NCBI GenBank assembly: GCA_015066595.1
Contig: SVNZ01000004.1
Span: 1-64,000 of the forward strand
Source: Oscillospiraceae bacterium
GTDB lineage: Bacteria; Bacillota; Clostridia; Oscillospirales; Acutalibacteraceae
Reading direction: 5' to 3'
DNA: 64,000 bases
In this document: positions 20,009-29,648 of the stretch, piece by piece
How the letters are laid out: each line of letters begins with the position of its first letter
Position numbering within the stretch: the first letter of the stretch is position 1
The notes under the pieces: model-generated
Seen by the model: the letters and a program-made list of their open reading frames with translations, nothing else
Told to the model about the DNA's origin: nothing
The model's database searches: none
Program-made: the position numbers and the translations under genes

Positions 20009-20242
20009 TGCCCTGCTTTTTATATATTTGTTACTGTTCTTTACAGATAAGATAAATGAAATTTTTAGCGTGATGCATATATGTGAAACCGTTCACTCCT
20101 ATTTCAACGTTTTTCAATAGTTTGCAATAAATTCCATTTTTATCCCCAAAAACTATATCTTTATTTTTAACAATATGTTATATTAGTAATCACACAGGAT
20201 AAATTTCAATTATTATTATGATTTTTCTTTTAAGGAATTATT

Positions 20243-22453
20243 ATGAACATAAATAAAAACAACGAGCTTTACGAACTATCAGGTCAGGTAGAGTCTATCG
20301 TATATCGTAATGAAGACAACGGATACACCGTAATTGAACTCGCAGGCGATGATGAGATGATCACCGCAGTGGGCACTATGCCACTGATAAGCGTCGGTGA
20401 GCACGTAAAGCTATATGGTACATATAAAAATCATCCATCGTACGGACAGCAGTTTTCTGCTACTGCCTGTGAGCGAAGTATGCCCGAAAACCTCGACGGC
20501 ATACTCAAATACCTCTCGAGCGGTGCGATAAAAGGTATCGGTCCCGCTACTGCTCAAAGACTTGTCAAAGCTTTCGGCGCAGACACACTGTCAGTGCTCG
20601 AAAACGACCCCGTAAGAGTTTCTAAGCTCAAAGGTATATCACAGGAAAAAGCTCTTGATATCTGTCAGCAGTTAAAACAGGTTGTCGGCATCAGAGAACT
20701 AGTAGCGTATCTATCCGGTTTTAATATCGACGCCAAGTCGGCAGTTGCTATATGGAAATGTTTTGGAAACCAAGCGATACAGTATATCGAAGATAACCCG
20801 TATATTTTGTGTAACGAAAAACTTAGTATATCATTTGACACAGCAGACATCATCGCAAGGCACCAAAACCGTGCACAAGACGACAGATACAGAGTGCGTG
20901 CAGCGCTATGCCACGTACTCAATCATAACAAGCTAAACGGTCACACCTGCCTGCCTAAAGAAAAACTACTGCAGGTCACAGCAAGCTTGCTATCCTTAGA
21001 GCTCTGCTGTGTCGAAAGTGCACTGAAAGATATGCTCGAAGAAGGCTCACTGATATCAGAATATATTTCTGAAAAAGAATTTATCTTCACTTCTGCTATG
21101 CATCAAAGTGAAACCTATATATCCGCACGACTTCAGATGCTGATGCGTTTTCCTGCGATGAGAATCGAAGATGTCGATAAGAAAATCGAGCACATCGAGC
21201 AACGTGATAACATACAGTACGCTACACTCCAGAAAAAAGCAATAAAAGAAGCACTCACAAAAGGTATGCTGATACTCACAGGTGGTCCGGGCACCGGAAA
21301 AACCACCACACTCAACGCTATCATAAGACTGCTCAAAGAAAACGGACAGAAGGTATGTCTTGCTGCTCCGACAGGTCGAGCTGCACAGCGTATGAGTCAG
21401 GTGACTTCTGAAGAAGCAAAAACTATCCACAGGCTACTCGAAGTCAGCTTTGATATCGAGGACAAGCCTGTCTTTAAGAAAAACGAACACAACATGCTCA
21501 ACTGTGACGCCATCATAGTTGACGAAGTTTCGATGGTTGACTGTGTGCTTTTTGAATCGCTGATGAAAGCACTTCCACTTTCGTGCAGACTTATTCTCGT
21601 CGGCGACTGTGACCAGCTACCATCTGTAGGTGCAGGCAATGTACTCTCGGATCTGATAGCATCAAACACCGTACCTGTTGTAGAGCTGAAAGAGATTTTT
21701 CGCCAATCTATGCAGAGCTTAATCGTCACAAATGCGCACAAAATCGTTTCTGGTGAGATGCCTAAGCTCAACGCTACCGACAATGACTTTTTCTTCATAC
21801 AGAAAAACTCTATGGAAGAGTGCGCTGACACTATAGTTGACCTATGCACAAGAAGACTCAAAAACACCTACGGCTACTCGTGCCTGAGCGATATACAGAT
21901 TCTCTCCCCTACAAAAAAAGGACCTTTAGGCACATTTGAGCTAAACCGTATGATACAAAGTATCGTAAACCCAAAAGACAGCTCGAAACGTGAGATAAAC
22001 GTAAACTACTCCATCTTGCGTGAGGGCGACAAAGTTATGCAGCACAAAAACAACTATAACATCAACTGGGTCAAAGATAACGGTGAGTTTGGTGAAGGCA
22101 TATTCAACGGTGACATCGGCATACTCGAAGAAGTCAACAACTCAGCAAGCTTCGTAAAAGTCCGCTTTGATGACAAGGTTGCTATGTATGACCAAGACTC
22201 CCTGGCTGATTTGGAACTTTCATACGCTTGTACTGTACACAAAAGTCAGGGTAACGAGTTCGAAGCAGTAGTTATGCCTGTGCACAGCTTTGCACCACAG
22301 CTGATGTATCGCAACCTGCTCTACACCGCAGTAACAAGAGCTAAAAAGATGCTCATTCTTGTCGGTGACCAATCAGCATTAAACCGTATGGTGCAAAACA
22401 ACAAGCGCATACTACGCTTTTCAGGTCTTAAAGATTTTTTAATAAATGACTAG
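20243..22453 (+). CDS. recD2: RecD-like DNA helicase (RecD2/YrrC type)
   Basis: 736 aa; 'LTGGPGTGKTTTLNAIIRLL', 'VDEVSMVD', 'SYACTVHKSQGNEFEAVVMPV'. Confidence 0.93.
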   Translation: MNINKNNELYELSGQVESIVYRNEDNGYTVIELAGDDEMITAVGTMPLISVGEHVKLYGTYKNHPSYGQQFSATACERSMPENLDGILKYLSSGAIKGIGPATAQRLVKAFGADTLSVLENDPVRVSKLKGISQEKALDICQQLKQVVGIRELVAYLSGFNIDAKSAVAIWKCFGNQAIQYIEDNPYILCNEKLSISFDTADIIARHQNRAQDDRYRVRAALCHVLNHNKLNGHTCLPKEKLLQVTASLLSLELCCVESALKDMLEEGSLISEYISEKEFIFTSAMHQSETYISARLQMLMRFPAMRIEDVDKKIEHIEQRDNIQYATLQKKAIKEALTKGMLILTGGPGTGKTTTLNAIIRLLKENGQKVCLAAPTGRAAQRMSQVTSEEAKTIHRLLEVSFDIEDKPVFKKNEHNMLNCDAIIVDEVSMVDCVLFESLMKALPLSCRLILVGDCDQLPSVGAGNVLSDLIASNTVPVVELKEIFRQSMQSLIVTNAHKIVSGEMPKLNATDNDFFFIQKNSMEECADTIVDLCTRRLKNTYGYSCLSDIQILSPTKKGPLGTFELNRMIQSIVNPKDSSKREINVNYSILREGDKVMQHKNNYNINWVKDNGEFGEGIFNGDIGILEEVNNSASFVKVRFDDKVAMYDQDSLADLELSYACTVHKSQGNEFEAVVMPVHSFAPQLMYRNLLYTAVTRAKKMLILVGDQSALNRMVQNNKRILRFSGLKDFLIND

Positions 22454-22460
22454 GTGAGAT

Positions 22461-23126
22461 ATGCAAAGTAAAGTAAAAAATTTTTATAACAACCTTTTGA
22501 TATTCTTGTTTCCTGACAGATGTCCGTATTGCAAAAGAATAGTCGAAAAAGGCGAGTATGCATGTGACAGATGCAAAAGCGATATACCAAAAGTCGGAAT
22601 ATCCCAAGGAGTTATGGGTGGATACCGCTGTGCCGCACCGTTGCATTATCATGGAAGTTTCAGACGTGCAATACTGGGCTTTAAGTTTTTTGACAAAAAG
22701 CAGTACGCAAATCAGTTTGCTCAGCTTATGGAAAAAGAGGTTGAGCGTAGCTTTCCTGATATGATTTTTGACTATATCACGTATGTTCCGATGTACAAAA
22801 AAGATGAGAAAAAACGTGGATATAATCAAAGCGAACTGCTCGCAAAAGAGCTCTCAAATCAAATGGGCATTCCGTATGTAAAAACGCTTTCAAAGCCAAA
22901 GAAAACTCCACATCAACGAAACCTAAACGCAAATCAAAGGCGCAAAAACCTAAAAGGTGCTTTCAAATTAATCGACAAAAGTATTGTAGAAAACAAATCG
23001 ATACTTCTACTTGATGATATTGTTACAACAGGCACAACCTTAGGCGAATGCTCGAAAACGCTACAAAAAGCAAATCCGTCGATGATTTGCTGTGTAACGC
23101 TACTTTCTACAGGGCATTTATATTAG
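22461..23126 (+). CDS. ComF family / phosphoribosyltransferase protein
   Basis: 'RCPYCKRIVEKGEYACDRC' zinc motif, 'LLLDDIVTTGTTLGECSKTL' PRPP loop. Confidence 0.92.
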   Translation: MQSKVKNFYNNLLIFLFPDRCPYCKRIVEKGEYACDRCKSDIPKVGISQGVMGGYRCAAPLHYHGSFRRAILGFKFFDKKQYANQFAQLMEKEVERSFPDMIFDYITYVPMYKKDEKKRGYNQSELLAKELSNQMGIPYVKTLSKPKKTPHQRNLNANQRRKNLKGAFKLIDKSIVENKSILLLDDIVTTGTTLGECSKTLQKANPSMICCVTLLSTGHLY

Positions 23127-23200
23127 CCTTGAAAAGAACAAGTGTCTGTTATATAATCTAAGAAACAAAGAACGATTCCCCACAGAAAGGTGGTAACTTT

Positions 23201-24214
23201 ATGGATATTGCTTTAGATTTAGGTACCGGCAACACCAGAATATGCGTACAAGGTGACGGTAAAGTTATTGACCAACCGTCTGTTATATCATACGACAAAA
23301 CAACTAACGAAATCCTGACTTTCGGCGAAGAAGCTTTTCAGATGCTCGGCAGAACGTCCAACAAAATCGATGTTGTTTTTCCGCTCGAATCATCTGTTAT
23401 TGCACAGTCAGGTCTGGTCGAGGAGCTTGTCAACATATTTTTAGGAGAAGTATGCCAGAGCAAGGTTATTATGCCAAGAGTTCTTGCGTGCATCCCGGGT
23501 GAAATAACCGAGGTTGAAAAACGAGCTATCGTCAACGCTATTTCTAGCTTCGGTGTAAGACGTGTTCTACTTTTAGAATCAGCAAAAGCTGCTGCCTTTG
23601 GCAGTGACAAGGATATTATGAGCCCACACGGTACTATGGTAGTCGATATGGGTGCGGGTAGCGTCGATATCGCAGTACTCACACTAGGTGGTGTATCAGT
23701 CGGCAAAACCATCAAATGTGCCGGCAACGCTATGGACAACGAAATCATCAAATACGCTCGTCGTCGTCACAACCTTATCATCGGAAAAGCTATGGCTAAG
23801 AGCTGCAAGGAAGCTATCGGCACAGTGATGTACGAAGATGAAGAAAAAACCTTCCGCTTAAAAGGCCGTGACGCTGTGCGTGGTCTGCCGAAATGGGTTG
23901 ACGTAACATCAAGCGAAATCATGGATGTTATCTTTGATATAGCAAAAGATATTGCTATTGCTATTGCAGACGTACTCGAAGATACTCCTCCGGAACTGCT
24001 TTCCGATATACATACAGATGGTATCACGATTTCAGGTGGTCTGAGTAAGCTAAGCGGTATGAAAGACCTTATCGAAAACGCAACCAACATCAAAGTTGAT
24101 GTAGCTACTGATCCATCTGATTGTGTAGTCAGAGGACTGTACAAAGCTATCGACTATATCGATGAGGCTGAAGCACAGAAAAACAGCCTTAACCCTCTGA
24201 TGATGGTATATTAA
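23201..24214 (+). CDS. MreB/Mbl-like rod shape-determining protein
   Basis: 'ALDLGTGNTRICVQG', 'MVVDMGAGSVDIAVLTLGGV', 'GITISGGLSKLSGM' actin-like fold motifs. Confidence 0.88.
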   Translation: MDIALDLGTGNTRICVQGDGKVIDQPSVISYDKTTNEILTFGEEAFQMLGRTSNKIDVVFPLESSVIAQSGLVEELVNIFLGEVCQSKVIMPRVLACIPGEITEVEKRAIVNAISSFGVRRVLLLESAKAAAFGSDKDIMSPHGTMVVDMGAGSVDIAVLTLGGVSVGKTIKCAGNAMDNEIIKYARRRHNLIIGKAMAKSCKEAIGTVMYEDEEKTFRLKGRDAVRGLPKWVDVTSSEIMDVIFDIAKDIAIAIADVLEDTPPELLSDIHTDGITISGGLSKLSGMKDLIENATNIKVDVATDPSDCVVRGLYKAIDYIDEAEAQKNSLNPLMMVY

Positions 24215-24222
24215 ACAAAAAG

Positions 24223-24252
24223 AAAACAGCGGTGATTATCCACCGCTGTTTT
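24223..24252. terminator. Bidirectional terminator between convergent mreB-like gene and SDR gene
   Basis: AAACAGCGGTG-GATTATC-CACCGCTGTTTTTATTTTTAT. Confidence 0.75.
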
Positions 24253-24257
24253 TATTT

Positions 24258-25010
24258 TTATTCTCTACGCAGACTCTGGAATTTGTAAAGCACAGACATA
24301 ACGAGTTTTTGCGGAACAAGTCGCAGCAAGAACGGAACGAATTTAACAATTCCAGGTAGAATGATAAGCTTTCCTTTGAGAGCTTTGTCAACAGCGAGCT
24401 TCGCAACAAACGGACTGCTGACTCCGCTTATGAGGAACTTGACATTCGCAACATCAAAAAACTCTGTGTTAATAGGTCCCGGACACAGTGCAGACACCTT
24501 CACCTTGCTACCTTTTTTCTTCAGTTCTTTATAGATAGCTTGGGTGAGTCGAAGCACATAGTTCTTCGTAGCATAATATGTAGCTAAAAGCGGACCGGGC
24601 ATAAATCCTGCGATAGATGCAACATTCAGGATAGTACCGCTGTCACGCTTCACAAAATCTTTGAGATACAGCTTTGTCAGTACGTGAAGTGCTTTGACAT
24701 TTGTGTCAACCATCATAAGCTCTGTGTCAAGGTCAGTATCCACAAAGTCACCAGCCAGACCAAAACCTGCGTTGTTGATGAGCATATCGATTTCAACGCC
24801 CTTAGTTTCCTCATACACTCTCTTGCACTCATCTGTTTTTGAAAGGTCTGCTGTGATGCATTTTACATCGACCCCACTGAGCTCTTCTTTGAGTTCTTGC
24901 AAGCGGTCAGCTCTTCGTGCTACAACTACCAGATCATAACCTTTTTGTGCCAGATATCGTGCCATATCTCGACCTATACCTGATGATGCACCTGTAATTA
25001 AAGCTCTCAT
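24258..25010 (-). CDS. SDR family oxidoreductase
   Basis: 'ALITGASSGIGRDMARYLAQKGYDLVVVARR', 'YYATKNYVL' (YxxxK), 'NNAG'. Confidence 0.9.
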   Translation of the reverse strand: MRALITGASSGIGRDMARYLAQKGYDLVVVARRADRLQELKEELSGVDVKCITADLSKTDECKRVYEETKGVEIDMLINNAGFGLAGDFVDTDLDTELMMVDTNVKALHVLTKLYLKDFVKRDSGTILNVASIAGFMPGPLLATYYATKNYVLRLTQAIYKELKKKGSKVKVSALCPGPINTEFFDVANVKFLISGVSSPFVAKLAVDKALKGKLIILPGIVKFVPFLLRLVPQKLVMSVLYKFQSLRRE

Positions 25011-25324
25011 AATATCACCTTTATTTCCCATCTGTATTTTTCTAAATCGACGCATCCGTCAACAACTTCTACGCCTTCGCTTTTTAGCAACCTTATCTGT
25101 TCGTTTTCGCCTCCGAAAACAAACGCCTTTGCAACATACCCCTCACGGTTGACCACTCTGTGACAAGGTATCTTGCTCCTGTCAGGATTATTGTGCAAAG
25201 CATAGCCCACGACTCTTGCCCATCGGGGGTTTCCTGCAAGCATTGCTACCTGACCATAGGTTGCTACTTTACCCTTTGGTATCTGGCTGACGACGTCATA
25301 AATTTTATCAAACGTGCTCTCCAC
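25007..25324 (-). CDS. MGMT family protein (methylated-DNA-cysteine methyltransferase domain)
   Basis: 'IPCHRVVNREG' with Cys nucleophile; 105 aa, domain only. Confidence 0.88.
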   Translation of the reverse strand: MESTFDKIYDVVSQIPKGKVATYGQVAMLAGNPRWARVVGYALHNNPDRSKIPCHRVVNREGYVAKAFVFGGENEQIRLLKSEGVEVVDGCVDLEKYRWEIKVIL

Positions 25325-25421
25325 ATAATCACCTTTTTTAATATCTTACTATAGTTTATCACAAATACACAAAAAATAAAAGGGAGTTTTTGCACTCCCC
25401 TTTTATTATCAAAAAGTAAAA

Positions 25422-25880
25422 TCACCTATGAATATACATTCGTGACATTTCTTCTTCGCCATCTCCCAGAGCAAGGCAGTAAAATTCCCAACCATAGCGT
25501 TCATAAAACGAAGTGTGATCTGTGAGCAGGTACAGTGTATCCACACCGAGCGCTCTCATATCTTTCACTACAAAATCAAGAAGTGCACCAGCAACACCTT
25601 GTCCTCTGTGTTTCTCTTCTACATATACAGCACAGATGTTAGGAGATAAATCAGGGCGGTTATGAAAATCGTTTTCGATAACACCCAGACCACCGATAAT
25701 TTTTCTATCCATCACAGTGATATACCACTGTGGCACAGCGTTCGTGCCTTCTATACAGTCGTTCATACTGTCAAGGTACGCTTGCTTTGGTATGCCCCAC
25801 ATTTTGTTAAACCAAGTGGCACTCTCTTCAATCATTCCAGCATTTTCTCTGATTTTCAAAATTTCATAATTTATATCCAT
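25422..25880 (-). CDS. GNAT family N-acetyltransferase
   Basis: 'CAVYVEEKHRGQGVAGALLDFVVKDMRALGVDTLYLLTDHTSFYERYGWE'. Confidence 0.88.
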   Translation of the reverse strand: MDINYEILKIRENAGMIEESATWFNKMWGIPKQAYLDSMNDCIEGTNAVPQWYITVMDRKIIGGLGVIENDFHNRPDLSPNICAVYVEEKHRGQGVAGALLDFVVKDMRALGVDTLYLLTDHTSFYERYGWEFYCLALGDGEEEMSRMYIHR

Positions 25881-25890
25881 TTTTCAGCAA

Positions 25891-26697
25891 CTAAACCTTT
25901 CTTCTTTTTCTTATCGGTACTTTGTAGGTGGTGCTCTCACCACTATCGTTATAAACTTCGTAGCTTGTGATATATCCGTTCTCGTCATAGAAAAAGCGAT
26001 ATGTTTCAACGCTTAAAAGACAGCCTGTTCTTTCGATTCTTCTAAGAACCTTTTTTGCATTAGCTTTGAAAGCATCGTGCTCTTTCATATCATTTATCAT
26101 ACGTTTTGTTGCATCAACGTTTCTCTTATCACCATCACAGTTGAAGGTGACGACAGTGTCTATCCCCTTGTCAGAATACGTATATCTCTCCTGATAAACA
26201 GTGGAAAATACATCTTTGTCGGGATATCCTTCAGTAAAACTGTTGATTCTTCCCTCTTTGTCATATTCACAAAAAGCAACGCTTTCTATCTCAATATCCG
26301 ATTCAAATTTACTTATGCTTATTATCGTAACGGTGTTTTTATTATACTCAAAAACAGAATAGTATGTAAATTCAACAAAATCTTTCGGCATTATTTTGTC
26401 AACAATGAGCAACCTGCCACTTTTATCAAAGCAGTATCTGTGTGTGGGTTTTGACAGTTTTGAACGTTTTTTATGCAGTTTCCCACGAGACATATTGCCT
26501 ATAATCAAATCCACCACAGGGCTCGGATGATGATATCCAAAAGATATATTAGAGCCTGAACAAAACTCCTCATAATTGACTTTGCTATTGAGTGTTTCGT
26601 ATAAGTCATCGTAGCTTTTCATATCATCAATGATGTAAGTGTTGAATTTTTCGCAGTACTTTTCAAACTCTGAGATTATATCTTTTTCAGTAAGCAT
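25891..26697 (-). CDS. Hypothetical protein with YD-repeat-like strand-turn segments
   Basis: 268-aa ORF with plausible start; no recognised family. Confidence 0.6.
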   Translation of the reverse strand: MLTEKDIISEFEKYCEKFNTYIIDDMKSYDDLYETLNSKVNYEEFCSGSNISFGYHHPSPVVDLIIGNMSRGKLHKKRSKLSKPTHRYCFDKSGRLLIVDKIMPKDFVEFTYYSVFEYNKNTVTIISISKFESDIEIESVAFCEYDKEGRINSFTEGYPDKDVFSTVYQERYTYSDKGIDTVVTFNCDGDKRNVDATKRMINDMKEHDAFKANAKKVLRRIERTGCLLSVETYRFFYDENGYITSYEVYNDSGESTTYKVPIRKRRKV

Positions 26698-26699
26698 AT

Positions 26700-28064
26700 T
26701 TACTCCTTTTCAAGCAAGCACACAGACTCTACGTGTGCTGTGCGTGGAAAAAGATCCACAGGTGTTATTTCTTTTACGGAATAATCATTCTCTTCAAACT
26801 GTTTCAAATCTCTGCCTAAAGTCGCAGGGTCACACGATACATAGACCACACGAGTTGGATTCATCTGAGCGATAGTATCAATGAGCTTTTCGGTCAGTCC
26901 TTTTCGTGGTGGATCGACTACAATAACGTCAGGAGTAATCCCCTCTCGCTTCAACTTGAGTGCCGCCTCTTCAGCGTCCGAACAGATAAAGCGAGCGTTT
27001 TCTATGCCATTATTTTTTGCATTCTTGTTGGCATTTTCAATCGCCTTGTCAATAATCTCGACACCGATGAGTTCTTTGCACTCTTTTGCCATAGAAAGCC
27101 CGATTGTACCCGTACCGCAATAAAGGTCCATAAGTACTTCATCACCATGCAGGTGGGCATATTCTCTCGCTTTTTCATACAGACGCTGAGCCTGCACTCG
27201 GTTGACCTGATAAAACGCAAGCGGTGACAGCTCAAAAGTGAGGTCACACAGCACATCAGTGATAGCTTCTTTGCCGAAAACCACAATATTTTCATATCCT
27301 AAGATAACATTTGTTTTAGATTTGTTGACGTTTATGACAATGCTTTTTACTTCAGAGTATTTTTCTATAATAGAATTAAACAACTCTTCCTGATGCTCAA
27401 AGCTCTTACCATTTACTACAACACAGACCATAACTTCGTTTGTACATTCACCTATGCGAAGATAAAGATGGCGTATTTTTCCGCTGTGCTTTTCTTCGTT
27501 ATAAATAAGATAAGGGTACTTCGTGACAAACTCTTTAAAGGTAGCCGAAATCCGTGTGAAAATATCAGGTGACAAAAGGCAGTCTGAGCACGGTGCTATG
27601 CGGTGGCTGTGCTTGCTATAAAAGCCCATCTCAACCTCACCGTTTTTGTTAAGTCCCACAGGGATCTGGGCTTTGTTTCTGTAGCGGTCAATGCGAACAT
27701 CATCAGCACCTATAATGGTTTTGACTTTTGCGCCGTCTACTTTTCCGATACGAGTAACAGCGTCATATACTTTCTTTTGTTTTATTCTAAGCTCAGCTTC
27801 GTACTTTAAATGTCGATACACACATCCGCCACAACGAGTAGACACCTCGCATTGTGGCTCAACTCTGTCACTTGAGCTTTCAACAATCTGCTCGATTTTG
27901 CCATAGCACAAGTTCTTTTTGACTTTCAAGATACGTACATCACAGACATCACCCACTGCAGTGTCAGGCACAAATACAACAGTACCGTCGTCGCACTTTC
28001 CTACACCACTTCCGTCAGCAGTCATATCTACTATATGGAGTCTTATAATATCATTTTTGTTCAC
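26700..28064 (-). CDS. rlmD: 23S rRNA (uracil-C5)-methyltransferase RlmD/RlmCD family
   Basis: TRAM domain, Cys cluster 'CEVSTRCGGCVYRHL', 'MDLYCGTGTIGLSMA', 'VVDPPRKGL', 'VYVSCDPATLGRDLKQF'. Confidence 0.92.
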   Translation of the reverse strand: MNKNDIIRLHIVDMTADGSGVGKCDDGTVVFVPDTAVGDVCDVRILKVKKNLCYGKIEQIVESSSDRVEPQCEVSTRCGGCVYRHLKYEAELRIKQKKVYDAVTRIGKVDGAKVKTIIGADDVRIDRYRNKAQIPVGLNKNGEVEMGFYSKHSHRIAPCSDCLLSPDIFTRISATFKEFVTKYPYLIYNEEKHSGKIRHLYLRIGECTNEVMVCVVVNGKSFEHQEELFNSIIEKYSEVKSIVINVNKSKTNVILGYENIVVFGKEAITDVLCDLTFELSPLAFYQVNRVQAQRLYEKAREYAHLHGDEVLMDLYCGTGTIGLSMAKECKELIGVEIIDKAIENANKNAKNNGIENARFICSDAEEAALKLKREGITPDVIVVDPPRKGLTEKLIDTIAQMNPTRVVYVSCDPATLGRDLKQFEENDYSVKEITPVDLFPRTAHVESVCLLEKE

Positions 28065-28227
28065 AGTATCAATCCTTTTGTTGTTTACACTAAAAATTAT
28101 ACAGTAACAGGGAAGTTTATTTTTCTATATAATAAAAAAGTAGTAACAAAATTGAAATAGGTATTTATTTTTTTTGTAGAAAACATTATAATACATATGT
28201 ATTTGGAATTTTTGAGGGGCAATAAAT

Positions 28228-29601
28228 ATGAATTACGACAATTTGCTTGATAATATTAAGAAAATCCACTTTATCGGAATCGGCGGTTCAGGTATGTGTC
28301 CACTGGCTGAGATTTTGCACAGCGAGGGGTTTGAGCTCACAGGCTCTGACTGCAACGAGGGCGACACACTTGAGCGTATCAAAAGCTACGGTATCCCTGT
28401 ATATATGGGTCACAAGGCTGAAAACATTGGTGACACTGAGCTTGTCGTATATACAGCAGCTGTTAAAATGGACAATCCGGAGCTAATAGAAGCAAAGAGC
28501 AGAAATATTCCATGCATTGAGCGTTCTATTATGCTGGGTATAGTGACTCGTCGCTACAACCGCTCTATCGCAGTATCAGGTACTCACGGAAAAACTTCAA
28601 CAACCGCTATGCTGTCACAGGTACTTATCGGATCCGGTTTTGATCCATCTGCTATCATCGGTGGCAAACTACCATTCTTGGGTGGTAACTCTTATGTCGG
28701 CAAATCAGACATCATCGTGTGTGAAGCTTGTGAATATGTTGACACTTTCTTAGAGCTCACACCATACATTTCTATCATATTGAATGTTGATGCTGACCAT
28801 CTTGACTATTTCAAGGATCTTGACCACATCAAACAGTCTTTCAACAAATTTGCAAAACAGACCACAGGTGCTCTTGTTATCAACGGTGACGACGAAAATA
28901 CACTTGATGCTGTAAAAGATGTAAAGCTTCCTAAAGTCACTTTTGGTTTCAAAGATACTAACGACTACTACGCTGCAAATCTCACAACACAAGGTGCGTA
29001 TTCAAAGTTCGATTTTATGAACAAAGGCGAAAAGCTGTGCGAAATCGAGCTTGTTGTTCCAGGCACTCACAACACATACAACGCTCTCGCTGCAGCTGCA
29101 ACAGCGGCATATTTGGGTGCAACTCCTAAGGAAATCGCAGAACATCTGCACAAATTCACCGGTGTTCACAGACGTTTTGAGATACTGGGCAAACCTCAAG
29201 GTATCACAGTAGCAGACGACTTTGCTCATCATCCAACAGAACTCACAACCACTTTGAAAGCTGCAATGAACATGGGTTTTAACACTGTTTGGGCGGTTTT
29301 CCAGCCACACACTTTCTCTCGTACTGCGATGTTACTCGACGACTTTGCGACAGCACTTTCTATCCCTGACAAAGCTATCATTTCAGAGATACTTCCTGTT
29401 CGAGAAACAAACACATACAACATATACAACACTGATTTAGGTGCAAAGGTAGAAGGCTCAAAGTGTATCGATACCTTTGAAGACATCACAAAGTACATTT
29501 GCGAAAACGCAAAGGAAGGCGATTTGGTCCTCACTATGGGTGGCGGCAATGTCTATATGTGTGCAAATATGATACTTAAAGCTCTTTCAACAGAAGAATA
29601 A
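28228..29601 (+). CDS. murC: UDP-N-acetylmuramate--L-alanine ligase
   Basis: 'IHFIGIGGSGMCPLAEILHSEGFELTGSD', 'SGTHGKTSTTAML', 'DDFAHHPTE'. Confidence 0.95.
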   Translation: MNYDNLLDNIKKIHFIGIGGSGMCPLAEILHSEGFELTGSDCNEGDTLERIKSYGIPVYMGHKAENIGDTELVVYTAAVKMDNPELIEAKSRNIPCIERSIMLGIVTRRYNRSIAVSGTHGKTSTTAMLSQVLIGSGFDPSAIIGGKLPFLGGNSYVGKSDIIVCEACEYVDTFLELTPYISIILNVDADHLDYFKDLDHIKQSFNKFAKQTTGALVINGDDENTLDAVKDVKLPKVTFGFKDTNDYYAANLTTQGAYSKFDFMNKGEKLCEIELVVPGTHNTYNALAAAATAAYLGATPKEIAEHLHKFTGVHRRFEILGKPQGITVADDFAHHPTELTTTLKAAMNMGFNTVWAVFQPHTFSRTAMLLDDFATALSIPDKAIISEILPVRETNTYNIYNTDLGAKVEGSKCIDTFEDITKYICENAKEGDLVLTMGGGNVYMCANMILKALSTEE

Positions 29602-29616
29602 ATAAACTAGCAAAAC

Positions 29617-29644
29617 AAAAGGCAGTTCAGTTGAACTGCCTTTT
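29617..29644. terminator. Bidirectional terminator between convergent murC and htrA
   Basis: AAAAGGCAGTTCA-GT-TGAACTGCCTTTT. Confidence 0.8.
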
Positions 29645-29648
29645 ATTT

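Noticed and set aside
21056-21430. Antisense ORFs within recD2 (20665-20922, 21056-21430, 21397-21867)
   Set aside because: Overlap a full-length helicase with intact motifs; typical reverse-frame artefacts
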